This document shows positions 36,192 to 44,517 of a stretch of 64,000 nucleotides of DNA, piece after piece. The translations under genes were made by a program, and so were the position numbers. Within the stretch, counting starts at the first letter, position 1, and every line of letters starts with the position of its first letter. Source of the DNA: Thalassotalea atypica (GTDB lineage Bacteria; Pseudomonadota; Gammaproteobacteria; Enterobacterales; Alteromonadaceae); NCBI RefSeq assembly GCF_030295975.1, contig NZ_AP027364.1, forward strand, positions 310,001 to 374,000. The letters run 5' to 3'. Under the pieces are notes generated by a model. That model saw only the letters and a list, made by a program, of their open reading frames with translations, did no database searches and was not told the DNA's origin.

Positions 36192-36359
36192 ATGTTAAGT
36201 CTTTCAATGATATTTGGATTCATGATGTTGCCAGGGATTGCCGTACTGGCCATGTCATTTATTGTTAGTTTTTTAGAATCAGAGCCAGTCTCGCTGGCTC
36301 GAAAAATGTTAAATAGCGTCAACACCAAAGAAGAAAACTGTTGGGAAGTAGAAGCGTAA
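36192..36359 (+). CDS. Small membrane protein (55 residues), unit 1
   Basis: A short ORF, ATG 36192 to TAA 36359, six bases after the preceding stop. It encodes one transmembrane segment (FGFMMLPGIAVLAMSFIVSF) followed by a charged cytoplasmic or periplasmic tail (SLARKMLNSVNTKEENCWEV). No family recognised. The position after a small exported protein and under a sigma-54-type promoter parallels the second unit, where another small membrane ORF follows pspA. The ribosome-binding site is weak, so translational coupling is likely. Confidence 0.55.
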   Translation: MLSLSMIFGFMMLPGIAVLAMSFIVSFLESEPVSLARKMLNSVNTKEENCWEVEA

Positions 36360-36452
36360 TATTTTGTCTACTTTCCAAGCCTTCTATTTTTATGTACAAA
36401 CCTGAGAATATTCGTTAGTTTTTATTTACGCGTTTATCAGTAAATAGAAATT

Positions 36453-37310
36453 ATGCCAGCTAAACCTCCTTCACTTATTTCTGTCTCAGTACTTTTCCAA
36501 CAACTGAATAACCCGTCGCTTATTATTCTTGACGCTAGCATAGCACCAGTCGGGAAGATGGCTACACCCCGCGCGGCATGGCCGGAAGTATCGATTCCAA
36601 ACGCACGTCGATTTGATATCGAAGGTGATTTTTCTGATCAATGTAGTCAATTACCCCACACTTTACCTGCTCCTGCGCAATTGAAACATGCTTGCCAAAA
36701 ACTGGGTATTAATAAGGATAGCTTTGTTGTTGTTTATGATAGCTACGGGATATTTTCCAGTGCCAGAGCGTGGTACATGCTAAAGGCGATGGGACTTAAG
36801 CATGTAGAAGTATTAAATGGTGGTTTGCCCGAGTGGCTGAACCAGGGTTATGAAACGACTAATGCCGTGTTGAATTCAAACTGGCCGTTGGGAAATTTTA
36901 CCCCATCTTTTGATTCTCGTTTTTTCTGTAATGCAGATTATGTTCAAGATAACTTGAATAATGATGATGTTAAAGTACTTGATGCTCGTGCATTTGAACG
37001 CTTTGCCGGTCAAACTGCTGAGCCACGAGAGGGTGTTCGTTCAGGACATATTCCTAATGCATTAAACCTTCCTTACAATCACTTAATAGTGAATGGTCAT
37101 TTAAAAGATCTAGCGTCATTGAAAAATGCTTTTGACGAAAAGAGTATTGTTGCAGAAGATACACTAATCATGAGCTGTGGCTCGGGTATTACTGCCTGCA
37201 TTTTAGCTTTGGCCGCACAAATCGTAGGATACGAAAACATCACTGTTTATGATGGCTCATGGAGCGAGTGGGGTAGTGCTCACAATAGGCCAATAGAAAT
37301 TAGCAAATAA
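36453..37310 (+). CDS. sseA: 3-mercaptopyruvate sulfurtransferase
   Basis: A tandem-rhodanese enzyme of 285 residues. The N-terminal inactive domain (LIILDASIAPVGK, VVVYDSYGIFSSARAWYMLK) is followed by the catalytic domain with VKVLDARAFERFAGQTAEPR, GVRSGHIPNALNLPY and the active-site loop SCGSGITACILALA, the CGSG[VI]T form that marks mercaptopyruvate rather than thiosulfate as donor. The catalytic cysteine is near residue 241. It lies between the two small-protein units of the Psp region. E. coli psp operons end with a rhodanese (pspE), but this is a different, two-domain enzyme. Confidence 0.93.
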   Translation: MPAKPPSLISVSVLFQQLNNPSLIILDASIAPVGKMATPRAAWPEVSIPNARRFDIEGDFSDQCSQLPHTLPAPAQLKHACQKLGINKDSFVVVYDSYGIFSSARAWYMLKAMGLKHVEVLNGGLPEWLNQGYETTNAVLNSNWPLGNFTPSFDSRFFCNADYVQDNLNNDDVKVLDARAFERFAGQTAEPREGVRSGHIPNALNLPYNHLIVNGHLKDLASLKNAFDEKSIVAEDTLIMSCGSGITACILALAAQIVGYENITVYDGSWSEWGSAHNRPIEISK

Positions 37311-37477
37311 GCAACGTAATTGGGGACAATTATAATGTGAGAACAATTTTACTTGTCCCAATATTAAAGTCATCGGTAATACTTCCCTGCCTGTTGAACC
37401 GAAATTCCATATACCCACGCTGCTCCTTTTTCATCTCGTTGTTCTAACTTATATCTTCATTTTGGCCAATAGAAATG

Positions 37478-37498
37478 AATTGGTTAAATAAACTAATT
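37478..37498. promoter_or_regulatory. Conserved upstream element, copy 2 (possible PspF-type UAS)
   Basis: Starts AATTGGTTAAAT and ends AACTAATT; 19 of 21 bases agree with 35717-35737. It ends 117 bp upstream of TGGCAC, almost the same distance as copy 1 (114 bp). Confidence 0.55.
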
Positions 37499-37614
37499 TG
37501 ATGGCTAATTATACTAATTAATCGTGCGACATATTATGTCTCGTGGTGTTCGTTGTTTTTTATTGTAGCAATAAAATTCTTTGATAACAGTGTGTTAAGT
37601 GTTTTTTAACGCAT

Positions 37615-37630
37615 TGGCACGTCACTTGTA
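37615..37630 (+). promoter_or_regulatory. Sigma-54 type promoter 2 (psp unit)
   Basis: TGGCAC-GTCAC-TTGTA, matching the sigma-54 consensus TGGCACG-N4-TTGCW except T for C at -12. From memory the E. coli pspA promoter has the same TTGT variant. It lies 62 bases before ATG 37692. Confidence 0.7.
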
Positions 37631-37691
37631 ATATAGAAATCAACTAAGTTAAGAAATGATGAAATTCACAAGAGTTTTTAAGGACAGCAAA

Positions 37692-37994
37692 ATGAATAAC
37701 TTACAAAAGAAAGCAGTAGCAGCAGTATTAATGGTGTCATCTATGGCCGCCGTATCAACGTCAGTACAAGCTCAAGAAGCAAGTGTTGAACGTGTGTTAG
37801 CACAAGTTGTTTTCAATCAAGGAAAGCAAGTTATGAGCGAACTTAGCGTGCAATTACAGCAGAACATCAAACAAGAATTAAGTCGTTTTTCGATTGATAC
37901 CTCAGCATCTTGGTTATCAACACCAGCTGTTTTGGTGAGCCAATCCAAGAAAACAGAGCAAGTTTTAACAACACCAAAATCATCTGAAGAGTAG
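37692..37994 (+). CDS. Small exported protein, unit 2 (first gene of psp unit)
   Basis: Unrecognised protein of 100 residues from ATG 37692 (AAGGA seven bases upstream; an ATG at 37656 would spoil the signal peptide). It has a signal peptide (KAVAAVLMVSSMAAVSTSVQ, cleavage after AQA), a helical segment (VERVLAQVVFNQGKQVMSEL, then SVQLQQNIKQEL) and a Ser/Thr-rich tail. No membrane anchor remains after cleavage. It shares length, layout and a Gln-rich helix with the protein at 35931. It precedes pspA by 11 bases, so it belongs to the psp transcript, where no such protein exists in E. coli. Confidence 0.7.
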   Translation: MNNLQKKAVAAVLMVSSMAAVSTSVQAQEASVERVLAQVVFNQGKQVMSELSVQLQQNIKQELSRFSIDTSASWLSTPAVLVSQSKKTEQVLTTPKSSEE

Positions 37995-38005
37995 GGAGAA
38001 ATACC

Positions 38006-38671
38006 ATGGGAATGTTTACAAGATTCGCAGATATTATTAATGCCAACATCAATAGCATGTTAGACAAAGCAGAACATCCAGAAAAAATGATTCGACTAAT
38101 CATTCAAGAAATGGAAGAAACCTTAGTTGAAGTGCGGGCGACAGCGGCAAAACACATTGCAGAAAAGAAAACGTTGCAACGTCAGATAGACGCGCTAGCG
38201 AAAGGAGTTGCGCATTGGCAGCAAAAAGCTGAATTAGCGGTATCAAAAGGACGTGATGATTTAGCTAAAAGTGCTTTAGTTGAAAAGCAAAAAAATGTTG
38301 AACAAATGGCTCAGCTTCAAGAAGAACTGGATAAGTTAGACGAGTTTTTACAAGCAGTACAAGACGATGGTCAACGCTTGCAGCAAAAACTTGCAGAAGC
38401 AAAACGCCGTCAAGATGCTTTATTACTAAGGGAGCAGTCAGCAGTTGTTCGCTTAAAAGTAAGAGAGAAAGCTACTCGCTATAACATCGATGATGCGATT
38501 ACTCGATTTGAACGTTATCAAGAGAAGATTGATCGTGTAGAAGCTGAAGTTGAAGCTTACGACATAACGCACAGTAATAACGATTTAGACAGTCAAATTA
38601 GAGCATTGGAAACAGATGAAAGTATTGACAATGAGCTGGAAAGTCTAAAACAAAAAGTGGCTAACGGTTAG
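38006..38671 (+). CDS. pspA: Phage shock protein A
   Basis: A 221-residue PspA/IM30 (ESCRT-III-like) protein, nearly all coiled coil. It starts MGMFTRFADIINANINSMLD followed by KAEHPEKMIRLIIQEMEETL, diagnostic for the family. It binds stressed inner membrane and, in enterobacteria, inhibits the activator PspF. GGGAG precedes the ATG. It is the second gene of a unit read from a sigma-54-type promoter, as in E. coli, although pspF is not in the window. Confidence 0.95.
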   Translation: MGMFTRFADIINANINSMLDKAEHPEKMIRLIIQEMEETLVEVRATAAKHIAEKKTLQRQIDALAKGVAHWQQKAELAVSKGRDDLAKSALVEKQKNVEQMAQLQEELDKLDEFLQAVQDDGQRLQQKLAEAKRRQDALLLREQSAVVRLKVREKATRYNIDDAITRFERYQEKIDRVEAEVEAYDITHSNNDLDSQIRALETDESIDNELESLKQKVANG

Positions 38672-38702
38672 TTGCCATAAGGCGAAAATAGGATGCAAGA
38701 AC

Positions 38703-38822
38703 ATGGACGTTAACTGGGTGTTCGTCATGCTATGTTTAGCACCCGTTATAGCATTTGCATTGAGCGCAGGTGTAGCACAATTTATCAAACGGACTTTTAA
38801 TAAGTCTTCGCATAAAAGGTAA
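38703..38822 (+). CDS. Small membrane protein (39 residues) in the PspB position
   Basis: A short ORF, ATG 38703 to TAA 38822. It encodes one hydrophobic helix (WVFVMLCLAPVIAFALSAGV) and a basic tail (KRTFNKSSHKR). In enterobacteria pspB (74 residues: one helix plus a coiled coil) lies between pspA and pspC. This peptide occupies the same place but has no coiled coil, so it may be a reduced PspB or an unrelated protein. There are 31 bases to pspA and 11 to the next ATG. Confidence 0.55.
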   Translation: MDVNWVFVMLCLAPVIAFALSAGVAQFIKRTFNKSSHKR

Positions 38823-38832
38823 GGGGAATGTT

Positions 38833-39042
38833 ATGAGTTACGAACGAAGTTATATCGTTAAAAAGTCATTAACCAAAGACGTGTTGAACAAGAAATTATC
38901 AGGAGTTTGTGCAGGTATTGCTAAATACTATAAATGGCCAAGACTAATGGTAAGAATTTTGGCGATAGTGGCGCTGATCACTTTCCCTGTAGCAACGGGT
39001 GTTGCTTATATTGTTGCAGCAATGTTGTTACCAACTCGTTAG
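38833..39042 (+). CDS. pspC: PspC-domain membrane protein
   Basis: A short PspC protein of 69 residues: the typical KLSGVCAGIAKYYKWPRLMV segment, then one helix (ILAIVALITFPVATGVAYIV) and the PTR end. E. coli PspC is 119 residues with an extra C-terminal region; here only the core is present. PspC-type proteins sense envelope stress together with PspB. AAGGGGAATG... gives a good ribosome-binding site. Confidence 0.88.
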   Translation: MSYERSYIVKKSLTKDVLNKKLSGVCAGIAKYYKWPRLMVRILAIVALITFPVATGVAYIVAAMLLPTR

Positions 39043-39090
39043 ATTGCAACATAAAAACAATCTAAACATCATTTATTTAAGGAGCCACAA

Positions 39091-39432
39091 ATGTCATTTT
39101 TTAAATCACTTGTCTTAGCTATTGTTGCGACATTGTTTATCACTTATGTGCTGGGTGTGGGCTTACTTGAAGTATTTGATGTTGATATTTACTTAGACGA
39201 AGAAGTGGTAGAGCCTTTAAAAGCAATTAGCTTCTCTGCCTTAGTCGTTGTTTGTATTGTACTGGCAGCGGTTGCAATAGTCTTTACTGTATTTGGCACG
39301 CTAATATTTGTTGGTTTAATGGTATTTGGTGCAATAGCGTTAGGTGCAATTGGTGTATTTTGGCCGATTATTTTAGTAGCAGCAGTAATTTGGTTAATTT
39401 GCAGAGATAAGCCACAAACACGTTATAGCTAA
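39091..39432 (+). CDS. Psp-associated membrane protein of unknown function
   Basis: A 113-residue hydrophobic protein with three or four helices (SLVLAIVATLFITYVLGVGL, ISFSALVVVCIVLAAVAIVF, LIFVGLMVFGAIALGAIGVF, IILVAAVIWLIC). A short acidic loop (DVDIYLDEEVVEP) lies between the first two. No family recognised. AAGGAG precedes the ATG. It is the last gene of the psp unit before the terminator, so a role in envelope stress is inferred from position only. Confidence 0.65.
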   Translation: MSFFKSLVLAIVATLFITYVLGVGLLEVFDVDIYLDEEVVEPLKAISFSALVVVCIVLAAVAIVFTVFGTLIFVGLMVFGAIALGAIGVFWPIILVAAVIWLICRDKPQTRYS

Positions 39433-39452
39433 TTTATCTTGAAACCATCGAG

Positions 39453-39480
39453 AAAGGCTGCACTTAAGTAGCCTTTTTTT
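39453..39480 (+). terminator. Terminator of the psp unit
   Basis: AAAGGCTGC and GTAGCCTTT pair (with one G-T) around ACTTAA, followed by a T-run, 20 bases after the last gene. Confidence 0.8.
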
Positions 39481-39628
39481 GTGGTATTAAACGAGCAATA
39501 AGAAACACACTGCTGGCGTGAAAATTGTTCACATGTAAATCGTTAATTAAGTTATCCATTTAGCGCGAGCTTGGTTACAATAGAGAGAATAAAACAAAGC
39601 GCCTATTAAAAAGGATGAATAGCCCAAA

Positions 39629-40084
39629 ATGAAGAGTATTTTTAGAGGTTTATTAGCGATAACGTTTGCATTATGTAGCATTAATATCGCAGCACAATCA
39701 ATTTCAATCGAGGATGGTTATGTGCGTGAAGTGATCCCGGGTAACACAATGACTTCTGCCTATATGGTAATTAACAATGACAATGTAGAGAGTATTTCAT
39801 TGATTGGTGCTAGTGCCAACGCCAGCCCTCGCGTTGAGATTCATGCGCATAGTATGGAGGCTGGCATGATGAAAATGCGTCAATTAGACTCTATACAAGT
39901 GAAAGGAAAACAAAGTGTTACTTTACAACCTATGGGCTTTCACCTGATGATGTTTGACCTCGCCAAGCCATTAAAGGCTGGTGAGCGCATTGAAATGACA
40001 TTGAAGTTTTCAGGTGGTAAGGACGTTAAAGTCACTTTACCTGTAAAAAGTATTAAACAAAAAAAGAAACACCATCATCATTAG
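39629..40084 (+). CDS. Periplasmic copper chaperone PCu(A)C
   Basis: A 151-residue exported protein (signal MKSIFRGLLAITFALCSINI, cleavage after AQS). It shows the PCuAC copper motif: EIHAHSMEAGMMKMRQ and, 30 residues on, MGFHLMMFDL, the His and Met ligands for Cu(I). It ends in KKKHHHH, an extra His tail that could bind metal. PCuAC proteins deliver copper to the CuA site of cytochrome oxidase. It is the first gene of a tight three-gene operon (9 and 3 bases between genes). Confidence 0.9.
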   Translation: MKSIFRGLLAITFALCSINIAAQSISIEDGYVREVIPGNTMTSAYMVINNDNVESISLIGASANASPRVEIHAHSMEAGMMKMRQLDSIQVKGKQSVTLQPMGFHLMMFDLAKPLKAGERIEMTLKFSGGKDVKVTLPVKSIKQKKKHHHH

Positions 40085-40093
40085 GAGCTCATC

Positions 40094-41080
40094 ATGAACA
40101 TCACCACTAAGACGGTAGCAGGTGTTATTTCAGGTTTCGTGTTCATTCTATATTTTATTGGCGTTTATTGGAGTTTTGAGCCAAACGAAATAAACATTAA
40201 AGAACAAGTTACGCTTGATGCAACGCAAGAAAACGTTGCTCCTGTGGTAGGCTATACCACAACAACGGCTTTGATCCGAGTCAGCGAAACATTACTCAAT
40301 AAGCCAGGTGGTTATTTGTTAAATGACGCTCTACCGCCATCGGTATTTCTCGATAATATTCCTTCATGGGAATTTGGCGCACTAGAAATGGTGCGTGATA
40401 TGGCATTGGTGATGCGCCAAGAATTTAGCCGTTCGCAATCTCAATCGTTAGAAAATCAACATTTAAAGAATGCTCAACCACAATTCAATATCGATAGCAC
40501 GAGCTGGGCCATGCCCAGTGCAGAAAGTGAGTATCAAAAAGCCATTGATGAACTATATTTATATCGAAAGGCGCTGACCGATGTTAATTCCCAAAGTGCG
40601 CAATTTTACGCCAGAGCTGACAATTTACAGGACTGGTTAAAAGAGGTAGAAAAACGATTAGGTAGCTATTCACAACGACTAAGCGCTAGCGTCGGCCGCG
40701 ACCAGCTCAATACAGACTTAGCCGGCGATAGTAATGCGCAGCAATCAACAGCTGTGCCATCAAGCTTAACGATGAAGACCAGTTGGTGGAAGATCGATAA
40801 TGAATTTTATGAAGCTCGCGGTGCGTGCTGGGCATTACTACACTTCTTAAAAGCTATAGAAATAGATTTCCATGATGTGCTTGAAGACAAAAATGCGACG
40901 GTCAGTGTTCAGCAAATCATTCGTGAGCTAGAAGCAAGTCAGCAAGCCGTATGGAGTCCACTGGTGCTCAATGGGGATGGTTTCGGTTTGGTCGCAAACC
41001 ATTCTTTAGTGATGGCGAATTATATTTCCCGTGCCAATGCGGCACTTATAGACTTAAATAAATTACTTACACAAGGATAA
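40094..41080 (+). CDS. DUF2333 family membrane protein
   Basis: A 328-residue protein with one N-terminal membrane anchor (residues 8-28, GVISGFVFILYFIGVYWSF) and a helical periplasmic domain. The DUF2333 pattern is present: LIRVSETLLNKPGGYLLNDA, LPPSVFLDNIPSWEFGALEM, RDMALVMRQEFSRSQSQS, and TSWWKIDNEFYEARGACWAL near the end. The family is widespread in marine gammaproteobacteria and has no known function. Its ribosome-binding site AGGAG overlaps the stop region of the copper chaperone gene. Confidence 0.88.
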   Translation: MNITTKTVAGVISGFVFILYFIGVYWSFEPNEINIKEQVTLDATQENVAPVVGYTTTTALIRVSETLLNKPGGYLLNDALPPSVFLDNIPSWEFGALEMVRDMALVMRQEFSRSQSQSLENQHLKNAQPQFNIDSTSWAMPSAESEYQKAIDELYLYRKALTDVNSQSAQFYARADNLQDWLKEVEKRLGSYSQRLSASVGRDQLNTDLAGDSNAQQSTAVPSSLTMKTSWWKIDNEFYEARGACWALLHFLKAIEIDFHDVLEDKNATVSVQQIIRELEASQQAVWSPLVLNGDGFGLVANHSLVMANYISRANAALIDLNKLLTQG

Positions 41081-41083
41081 AAA

Positions 41084-41872
41084 ATGAAAAAAACGCTATT
41101 AGCATTAACGTTAAGCTGCGCTAGCATTCTGTCATTTAGCGCTCATGCTGATGCGGTGGGTTTATATATTGGTGGTCAAGTCTGGGATAACGCAGCCTCT
41201 GGCGTCTTTGGTGAAAGCTCCGATATGGTTGATTTTAACTTGTCGGACGAACAACAAGGCAGTTATTTTATTGCTATTGAACATCCGTTTCCTTTCATAC
41301 CCAACGTTAAACTCTCAAGTACAGACCTTGAAACATCAGGTTCAACGTTACTCGGCAGCAACTTCGAATTTGGTGGTGAGGATTTTGCATCGGGAAGCCA
41401 AGCCAGTGCCGATTTTGATTTGAGTTACATCGACTACACTTTGTATTATGAATTGTTCGACAATGGTTTATTTAGTTTCGATGTTGGTTTGACAGCAAGA
41501 GACTTTGATGGTGATATATCAGTATCGAGCACTATGCAGTCTACAGATCCAGACGGCAACCCTATTTCAGAGACATTAACTGGTTCAGAATCTATTTCTG
41601 AAATAGTGCCTATGTTATATGCCTATACCAATATTGGTTTGCCTTTAACGGGACTAAACTTCTTTGCGGAAGGTAACTTTTTATCTTTTGATGATCACAT
41701 GATGTACGACTATCAAGCCGGTATAAGTTATGAGCTTGTAGATAACCTAGCGATTGATGTCAATGTTACGGCAGGCTATCGTGCAATGAAATTAGAATTG
41801 GAAGATTTAGACGAATTATATACAGATTTAGAATTTGATGGGCTATTTGCAGGCGTAGTTGTTCATTTCTAA
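41084..41872 (+). CDS. TIGR04219-type outer-membrane beta-barrel protein
   Basis: A 262-residue exported protein (signal MKKTLLALTLSCASILSFSA, cleavage after AHA) made of alternating strands ending in FDGLFAGVVVHF, with the terminal Phe needed for BAM insertion. The start LYIGGQVWDNAASGVFGES, and PFPFIPNVKLSSTDLETSG with DLSYIDYTLYYEL, match the TIGR04219 family of small barrels. Three bases separate it from the DUF2333 gene, so it is read with it and with the copper chaperone. Role unknown. Confidence 0.85.
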   Translation: MKKTLLALTLSCASILSFSAHADAVGLYIGGQVWDNAASGVFGESSDMVDFNLSDEQQGSYFIAIEHPFPFIPNVKLSSTDLETSGSTLLGSNFEFGGEDFASGSQASADFDLSYIDYTLYYELFDNGLFSFDVGLTARDFDGDISVSSTMQSTDPDGNPISETLTGSESISEIVPMLYAYTNIGLPLTGLNFFAEGNFLSFDDHMMYDYQAGISYELVDNLAIDVNVTAGYRAMKLELEDLDELYTDLEFDGLFAGVVVHF

Positions 41873-42266
41873 TCAATCTCACCAAGGTAACCCCAAAAAT
41901 AAAGCCAGCGTAACGCTGGCTTTATGATATTTAGCTACAAAAAGCTATTTATTAACAAAGGGTTAATATTCACCGTTTGAAAAATATAGATTATAATAAG
42001 AAAAGGCTTGTGCAGCATAACGAGGGATTAACGTGCTTTATATCCTAATCTTTAAATTAACATTATTTTTTGCGCATGGCTAAACAGGTAGACTGCAACA
42101 GCACTAAGAAATGAAGAAGCTAATTGTAAAACTAAGTGTGCTGACAATACTGATAAGCACCTTAAATCAATCGGCCATATTCGTAATTTGAGCTTGCACT
42201 TTTTCAAATCTAAAGCAAAATAATTATTGAACATTACCCCTTAGCGTTGTTGATGGATACATCGTT
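41873..42266. other. Intergenic region with terminator, otherwise empty
   Basis: After the terminator at 41901-41925 this region of about 390 bp is AT-rich. A 60-codon minus-strand frame (42052-42234) has no ribosome-binding site and a composition unlike its neighbours; I do not call it a gene. Confidence 0.55.
41901..41925. terminator. Terminator after the copper chaperone operon
   Basis: AAAGCCAGCG-TAA-CGCTGGCTTT, a perfect 10-bp stem with a 3-base loop, 29 bases after the operon's last stop. Confidence 0.8.
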
Positions 42267-43559
42267 CTAGTGCTTTAATGGCAAGATAATCTTAGCTTGT
42301 AACCCACCAGTTTCTATATTTCTTAGCACAACACTACCACCGTGGGTATCGACAATTCGTTTGATAATGGCTAAACCTAACCCGCTGCCCTCTGTACCTC
42401 TTGCTTTATCACCTTGCGTGAAGGGCTGAAATAGTCTTTCAATATCTGCTTCATCAATGCCACTGCCTTCATCACTGACTGAAACATAGGCATTATGTTT
42501 ATCTTCAATACCTGTTTCCACCGTAATTTTGCCATCGGTATAGCGGATCGCATTTTGAATCAAATTGGCGATAGCACGCTTTACCGCAATATATCTAAGT
42601 GGCAATTGAGGGCTTTGGTGGCCGGTGAATTTAACAACGCGATCGGTGGGTGTTTCAGCCTGGACAACGTCTTCAACCAATACATTGAGCTCTGCGATTT
42701 CCGCTTTATCTTTACTGTCGTGTCGTATGTAGTCGATAAACTGATCGATGATCGAGTTCATGTCATCTATATCGCTTTCTATACCTTCTTTTAAAAAGTC
42801 ATCTTCGGCTGACATCATTTCTGAACATAATCGAATACGAGTTAAAGGGGTTCTTAAATCGTGGGAAATACCAGCCATTAGCAAGTTTCTGTCTTCTTCA
42901 AGTTGCTTGATGCCTTTAGACATATGATTAAAGGCTTGGGTAACAGCAACAATTTCAGATGTACCAACTTCAGCCAAAGGCTCGGGGAAATCCCCTCGGC
43001 CAACTTCTTCCGCTGCGTGCTGCAACGATTGTAAAGGTCGGTTTAGTTGTCGAACAAATATCCAGCCACCTGCCACAGATAACACACTTAATATCACCAA
43101 AAATAGCAGTAAAGGTGAAAAGTTTGCTTCTTCTAAGCCTGTGAGTGGAATTTTTACCCACAAACTGGGCATTTGTGGTGGTCGGATCCAAAATAAATAT
43201 TCCTCTCCTTGAGAAATTCTTACTTCAGCTGGTCCATCTAAGAGCTCAGACATTTGTGATGAACGAAACTCTAGAAATACCGCGTCTTGAAGGCCAAGTT
43301 GCATTGCATCTCGTTCGCGATAAACACCTATGCCTGTTTCTCGTTGAAATGCTTCTGCCATAGCAGGACTGAGCTCAGCATCTTTTATGTCGATAAAAAC
43401 CACGCGTACTTGTTTGGCGAGCAACTCATTTATTTGTTGAGTACTTGGCTGGATAATGTATAAGCTGACCGAAATAAACGAGACAACTTGGTTTATCATT
43501 AAAAGTACACCAAGTAATAATACGGTTTGCCCAAAAGCACTGCGTGGCAATATCTTCAT
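42267..43559 (-). CDS. envZ: EnvZ-type sensor histidine kinase
   Basis: A 430-residue kinase with TM1 (about 10-32), a periplasmic sensor (33-150), TM2 (about 150-170), HAMP (to about 225) and a HisKA helix with [16 protein letters not shown] (phospho-His near 231). An HATPase domain follows with N box [29 protein letters not shown] and [18 protein letters not shown]. The H-box wording and the pairing with OmpR identify EnvZ. It follows ompR by 12 bases. In E. coli EnvZ sets porin expression with osmolarity. Confidence 0.95.
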   Translation of the reverse strand: MKILPRSAFGQTVLLLGVLLMINQVVSFISVSLYIIQPSTQQINELLAKQVRVVFIDIKDAELSPAMAEAFQRETGIGVYRERDAMQLGLQDAVFLEFRSSQMSELLDGPAEVRISQGEEYLFWIRPPQMPSLWVKIPLTGLEEANFSPLLLFLVILSVLSVAGGWIFVRQLNRPLQSLQHAAEEVGRGDFPEPLAEVGTSEIVAVTQAFNHMSKGIKQLEEDRNLLMAGISHDLRTPLTRIRLCSEMMSAEDDFLKEGIESDIDDMNSIIDQFIDYIRHDSKDKAEIAELNVLVEDVVQAETPTDRVVKFTGHQSPQLPLRYIAVKRAIANLIQNAIRYTDGKITVETGIEDKHNAYVSVSDEGSGIDEADIERLFQPFTQGDKARGTEGSGLGLAIIKRIVDTHGGSVVLRNIETGGLQAKIILPLKH

Positions 43560-43571
43560 AAATAACTTTAA

Positions 43572-44297
43572 TTAGGCCGCTTCTTGTCCATCAGGAACAA
43601 AGACATAGCCAAGTCCCCAAACAGTTTGAATATAGCGAGGCTTCGCTGGATCTTCTTCAAGCATACGACGTAATCGTGACACTTGTACATCTATACTGCG
43701 TTCAAGTGCAGAATAATCACGACCACGGGCCAAATTCATCAATTTGTCACGAGAAAGTGGCTCACGAGGGTGTGTAATTAAGGCTTTTAATACTGCGAAT
43801 TCACCACTGGTTAGCGGCATATTCACATCCCCTTTGTTCATTTCGCGTGTAGCTAAATTTAGCTGATATTCACCAAACGAGATGACATTCTCTTCAAGTG
43901 ATGGTGCGCCCGGTGCTTCTGAAACACGACGGCGCAATACTGCTTTAATCCGCGCTAATAATTCTCGTGGGTTAAACGGCTTGGGCATGTAATCATCAGC
44001 GCCTAATTCAAGACCGATAATACGATCCACCTCATCGCCTTTCGCAGTTAACATGACAATCGGAATATTATTACCGTCTTGACGAAGTCGACGACAAATA
44101 GATAGTCCATCTTCACCTGGCAGCATTAAGTCGAGCACTAGTAGGTGAAAATTTTCCCGCTCAAGTAAGCGGTCCATTTGCTCTGAATTTGCCGCACTTC
44201 TAACTACAAATCCTTGCTCAACTAAATAACGTTCAAGAAGCGCGCGTAAGCGCATGTCATCATCGACGACTAAAATTTTTGGTGTTTCTTGTCCCAT
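43572..44297 (-). CDS. ompR: OmpR response regulator
   Basis: A 241-residue OmpR. The receiver carries ILVVDDDMRLRALLERYL, the phospho-Asp in LLVLDLMLPGEDGL near 57, MLTAKGDEVDRIIGLELGAD and KPFNPRELLARIKAVL. The winged-helix domain has FAVLKALITHPREPLSRDKL, MNLARGRDYSALERSIDVQV and YIQTVWGLGYVFVPDG. This is near-identical in layout to E. coli OmpR (239). It is the first gene of the ompR-envZ operon; the 280-bp upstream region should hold its promoter. Confidence 0.97.
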   Translation of the reverse strand: MGQETPKILVVDDDMRLRALLERYLVEQGFVVRSAANSEQMDRLLERENFHLLVLDLMLPGEDGLSICRRLRQDGNNIPIVMLTAKGDEVDRIIGLELGADDYMPKPFNPRELLARIKAVLRRRVSEAPGAPSLEENVISFGEYQLNLATREMNKGDVNMPLTSGEFAVLKALITHPREPLSRDKLMNLARGRDYSALERSIDVQVSRLRRMLEEDPAKPRYIQTVWGLGYVFVPDGQEAA

Positions 44298-44517
44298 AAC
44301 TCACCCGTTTCTTTGCTTAATATATTTTGACTATAAGACATCTTTACCAATAATGAAAAAGCTAGAATGTTACAAAGTATTAAGATATTGATATACATAA
44401 GCCTAATTCTTATTCCATATAGTTATTATATTGACATATTTAAGCTGTTTTCACTCTATTTGGCACTAACATTTATATTTTTCTTGGATTGAATTTAAGG
44501 TCAGTAGGTAGACACTT

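Larger units (their letters stand above)
37311..37691. other. Control region upstream of pspA unit
   Basis: A 380-bp non-coding stretch. It contains an inverted pair GGGACAA/TTGTCCC (37323-37359, no T-run), the second conserved 21-bp element (37478-37498), the related TGGCTAAT at 37502, and a sigma-54-type promoter (37615-37630). No ORF with a good start was seen. Confidence 0.6.

Noticed and set aside
37322-37360. GGGACAA/TTGTCCC inverted repeat after sseA considered as terminator
   Set aside because: Loop of over 20 bases and no T-run; noted only as a possible structure.
42052-42234. 60-codon minus-strand ORF upstream of the envZ 3' end
   Set aside because: No ribosome-binding site, odd composition (MFNNYFALDLKKCKLKLRIW) and no family; probably chance in AT-rich DNA.
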